Below, one piece after another: positions 62,521 through 64,000 of a stretch of DNA of 64,000 nucleotides. The stretch is from Mycobacterium alsense (GTDB lineage Bacteria; Actinomycetota; Actinomycetes; Mycobacteriales; Mycobacteriaceae), in contig NZ_MVHD01000002.1 of NCBI RefSeq assembly GCF_002086635.1, positions 124,001-188,000 on the forward strand, written 5' to 3'. The notes beneath the pieces were generated by a model, which saw only the letters and a program-made list of their open reading frames with translations, did no database searches and was not told the DNA's origin. The position numbers and the translations under genes were made by a program. Position 1 is the stretch's first letter; every line of letters begins with the position of its first letter.

Positions 62521-62846
62521 GGGATGGGTTCGGAGACGCAGTCGAGGCTGGAGGCTCCCGAGTCGGGCACCCGGGGCTGTTTCCAGCACTCCACCGGGAA
62601 GGACACCATGATCATCGAATACAACAGGTGCATCAGGTTGGTGACGTCGTCGGGCAGGTCGTCGAGCGGGAATTTGTCGCAGTAGGCGATGGCTTCTTCG
62701 GCCCGCGGCGTGATTGCGTCGTAGAAGGCCTGCATCTCGGCCATGGAGCTGTCCAGTCGCTTCTGGTAGCGCTGCGGTTCGCTGTCCAGGCACCAGGCCG
62801 CGAACGGCTCCAGGTCGGCGAATTCGCTTGGGAGCTTGGCGGTCAC
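62517..62846 (-). CDS. Small partner protein of Rieske oxygenase (copy 2)
   Basis: A 109-residue helical protein, 2 bp after the Rieske gene at 62849 and closely similar to the 111-residue protein at 56134. Shared elements are SSM-x-EM-x-AFYDA, EEAI-x-YCDKFPLDDLP and DDV-x-x-LMHLLYS. Function unknown. GTG 62846 starts it. The repeated Rieske-small-protein pair is treated as one module. Confidence 0.85.
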   Translation of the reverse strand: MTAKLPSEFADLEPFAAWCLDSEPQRYQKRLDSSMAEMQAFYDAITPRAEEAIAYCDKFPLDDLPDDVTNLMHLLYSMIMVSFPVECWKQPRVPDSGASSLDCVSEPIP

Positions 62847-62848
62847 GG

Positions 62849-64000
62849 CTACACCCCCACCGTGTTGCTCTGGTAGTCGGCGATCCAGTGGGCGGTCTCC
62901 TTGTGCAGGTGGCGAATCAGTATTTCCTGGTCGTTGAGCAGGAATTCGCGCACCACGCCGGTCTCGATCATGCCCTGGGTGGCCTCGAGCGTGTTGGCGT
63001 CCTGCAGGCCGTATTCCTTGAACGTCACCGCGGCCAGTTCCTGCGCGACCCGCTCGCGCGGCGTGCGCGGCTGGGGGAAGTACAGCGTCCCCTCGAACAC
63101 GTGGGTGTTGTACGACGTCGGCCAGTAGTGGTAGGTCAAATACCAGCCCTGACCCCAGAACAGGATGACGAAGTTGGGAAACAGCTGGAACGAGTCCAGC
63201 CCCCATGGGTCGCACTTGGCCGGGTTCAGCCCCGGGGGCATCTCGCCGAGATCGGGTTTGTCCCAGGGCCCGAACAATCCGCTCTGGCAGATGTCTTCGA
63301 TCGGCTTGCGCATCTCGGCGTCCATCTCCCAGGCCCGGATTCCCGAGGTGCTGACGAGACGATGCGGGCCCTCGATGCGGTAGTGCGGCGCCTCGAAGCC
63401 GGCTTCGGCCGCGGCCTTGGAGTAGGTGGTCGGTGACTGGTTCGCGTGCAACACCGGTGCGTGGTAGAACTCCTGGAACGCGTCCATGTAGAGCTTCCAG
63501 TTGGCGTGCACTTCCGAACGGTAGACCCACCGGGACGTCATCCGGTCGAAGGGATAGCCCTCCAGGTCGATGATCATCGGTCCGAGGAATTCCCTCAGCG
63601 ACTGCTCGGGTCGCGGCGCGAAGTTGACGAAGATGAACCCCTCCCACACCTCGCAGTGCACCGGCACCAGCCCGTAGCGGTCCTTGTCGAGATCGAAGAA
63701 CTCGCTCTCCTGCTGCACGTGGGTCAGCTTGCCGTCCAGGTCGTAGCGCCAGGCGTGGTATTTGCAGGTGAACTGCCGGCATGTGCCGCTCGTCTCCTCC
63801 AGCGGCATGTCGTTCCAGACCAGCTTGTTGCCGCGGTGCCGGCAGATGTTGTGGAACGCGTTGACCTCGCCCCGGGTGTTGCGGACCACGATGATCGACG
63901 TGTTGACGACCTTCAGTTCCTTGGTGAAATAGCTGCCCCTGCGCGGAAGGCTTTCCACGCGACCGACATTCAGCCATGCGCGCTTGAAGATCGCCGGGCG
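62849..64000 (-). CDS. Rieske non-heme iron oxygenase, alpha subunit (copy 2, partial)
   Basis: The C-terminal 383 residues of an oxygenase whose start lies past base 64000; the frame is open to the end (RPAIFKRAWLNVGRVE). CRHRG and CKYHAW give the Rieske ligands (two Cys, two His), and DAFQEFYHAPVLHANQ the iron site. It is a paralogue of the copy at 56473 along the full visible length. The WYLTYHYWPTSYNTHVFEG end is shared in both. It heads, as far as visible, the leftward locus. Confidence 0.92.
   Translation of the reverse strand, partial: RPAIFKRAWLNVGRVESLPRRGSYFTKELKVVNTSIIVVRNTRGEVNAFHNICRHRGNKLVWNDMPLEETSGTCRQFTCKYHAWRYDLDGKLTHVQQESEFFDLDKDRYGLVPVHCEVWEGFIFVNFAPRPEQSLREFLGPMIIDLEGYPFDRMTSRWVYRSEVHANWKLYMDAFQEFYHAPVLHANQSPTTYSKAAAEAGFEAPHYRIEGPHRLVSTSGIRAWEMDAEMRKPIEDICQSGLFGPWDKPDLGEMPPGLNPAKCDPWGLDSFQLFPNFVILFWGQGWYLTYHYWPTSYNTHVFEGTLYFPQPRTPRERVAQELAAVTFKEYGLQDANTLEATQGMIETGVVREFLLNDQEILIRHLHKETAHWIADYQSNTVGV

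Noticed and set aside
1..64000. tRNA, rRNA, CRISPR arrays and insertion sequences
   Set aside because: None was seen: there are no regularly spaced repeats, no transposase motifs and no structural RNA patterns.

Overview
The window looks like the chromosome of a slow-growing nontuberculous mycobacterium, probably of the Mycobacterium avium complex or a close relative. The evidence is high GC with strong third-position bias, many TetR regulators, repeated lipid-metabolism families (FadD, FadE, thiolase/DUF35 pairs, SDRs, Rieske oxygenases, mycobacterial sulfotransferases), a mycofactocin-type SDR, and lysis enzymes of mycobacteriophage type. The species is an inference; no rRNA, tRNA, transposase, integrase or CRISPR array was seen.

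Left part (1-23.4 kb). Two translationally coupled Baeyer-Villiger monooxygenases lie under a TetR gene that is divergent from a paralogous TetR. Next come a YkgB-like membrane protein, an SRPBCC protein, a decayed sulfotransferase, a mycofactocin-type SDR, and a copper unit (CopZ-like chaperone plus Cu P1B-ATPase) behind a CsoR-like palindrome. They are followed by a membrane-anchored esterase, a Tat-type polysaccharide deacetylase, a Rieske oxygenase divergent from a PaaX-like regulator, a BBE flavoenzyme divergent from a large ATPase-LuxR regulator, MarR/lipoprotein-esterase and TetR/hydrolase divergent pairs, an SDR and a FadD.

Middle part (23.3-34.7 kb). A six-gene leftward operon encodes an amidohydrolase, a fused class III CoA-transferase, a small protein, a thiolase, a DUF35 protein and a PadR regulator. 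It is divergent from a LacI regulator followed by aldehyde dehydrogenase, DUF1214 and sulfotransferase genes. The likely theme is CoA-dependent breakdown of an unidentified carboxylic substrate.

Insert (34.7-39.1 kb). Between metabolic genes sits a compact island: a four-helix membrane protein facing left and, facing right, an unknown gene, a LysA-type endolysin and a LysB-type mycolylarabinogalactan esterase. No other phage gene is visible within about 25 kb on either side. Two near-identical palindromic sites lie in the divergent promoter. This orphan lysis cassette is the most unusual feature of the window.

Right part (39.1-64 kb). A second thiolase/DUF35 pair with a double-length FadE is divergent from a TetR; its operator is repeated upstream of the distant FadD gene. 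Then come a triple-DUF190 protein, a class I aldolase, a STAS protein, a TetR, a kinase-like phosphotransferase and a D-aminoacylase/Rieske pair with a perfect 23-bp palindrome. From 64.0 back to 52.3 kb all genes face left and form a catabolic locus: two Rieske oxygenases, each followed by the same small uncharacterised partner protein, an amidohydrolase, a MarR regulator, an epimerase, a ferredoxin reductase, an SDR, a TauD-like dioxygenase, a CMD-family protein and two acyl-CoA dehydrogenases. The reductase is the natural electron donor for the Rieske enzymes; the substrate is unknown.
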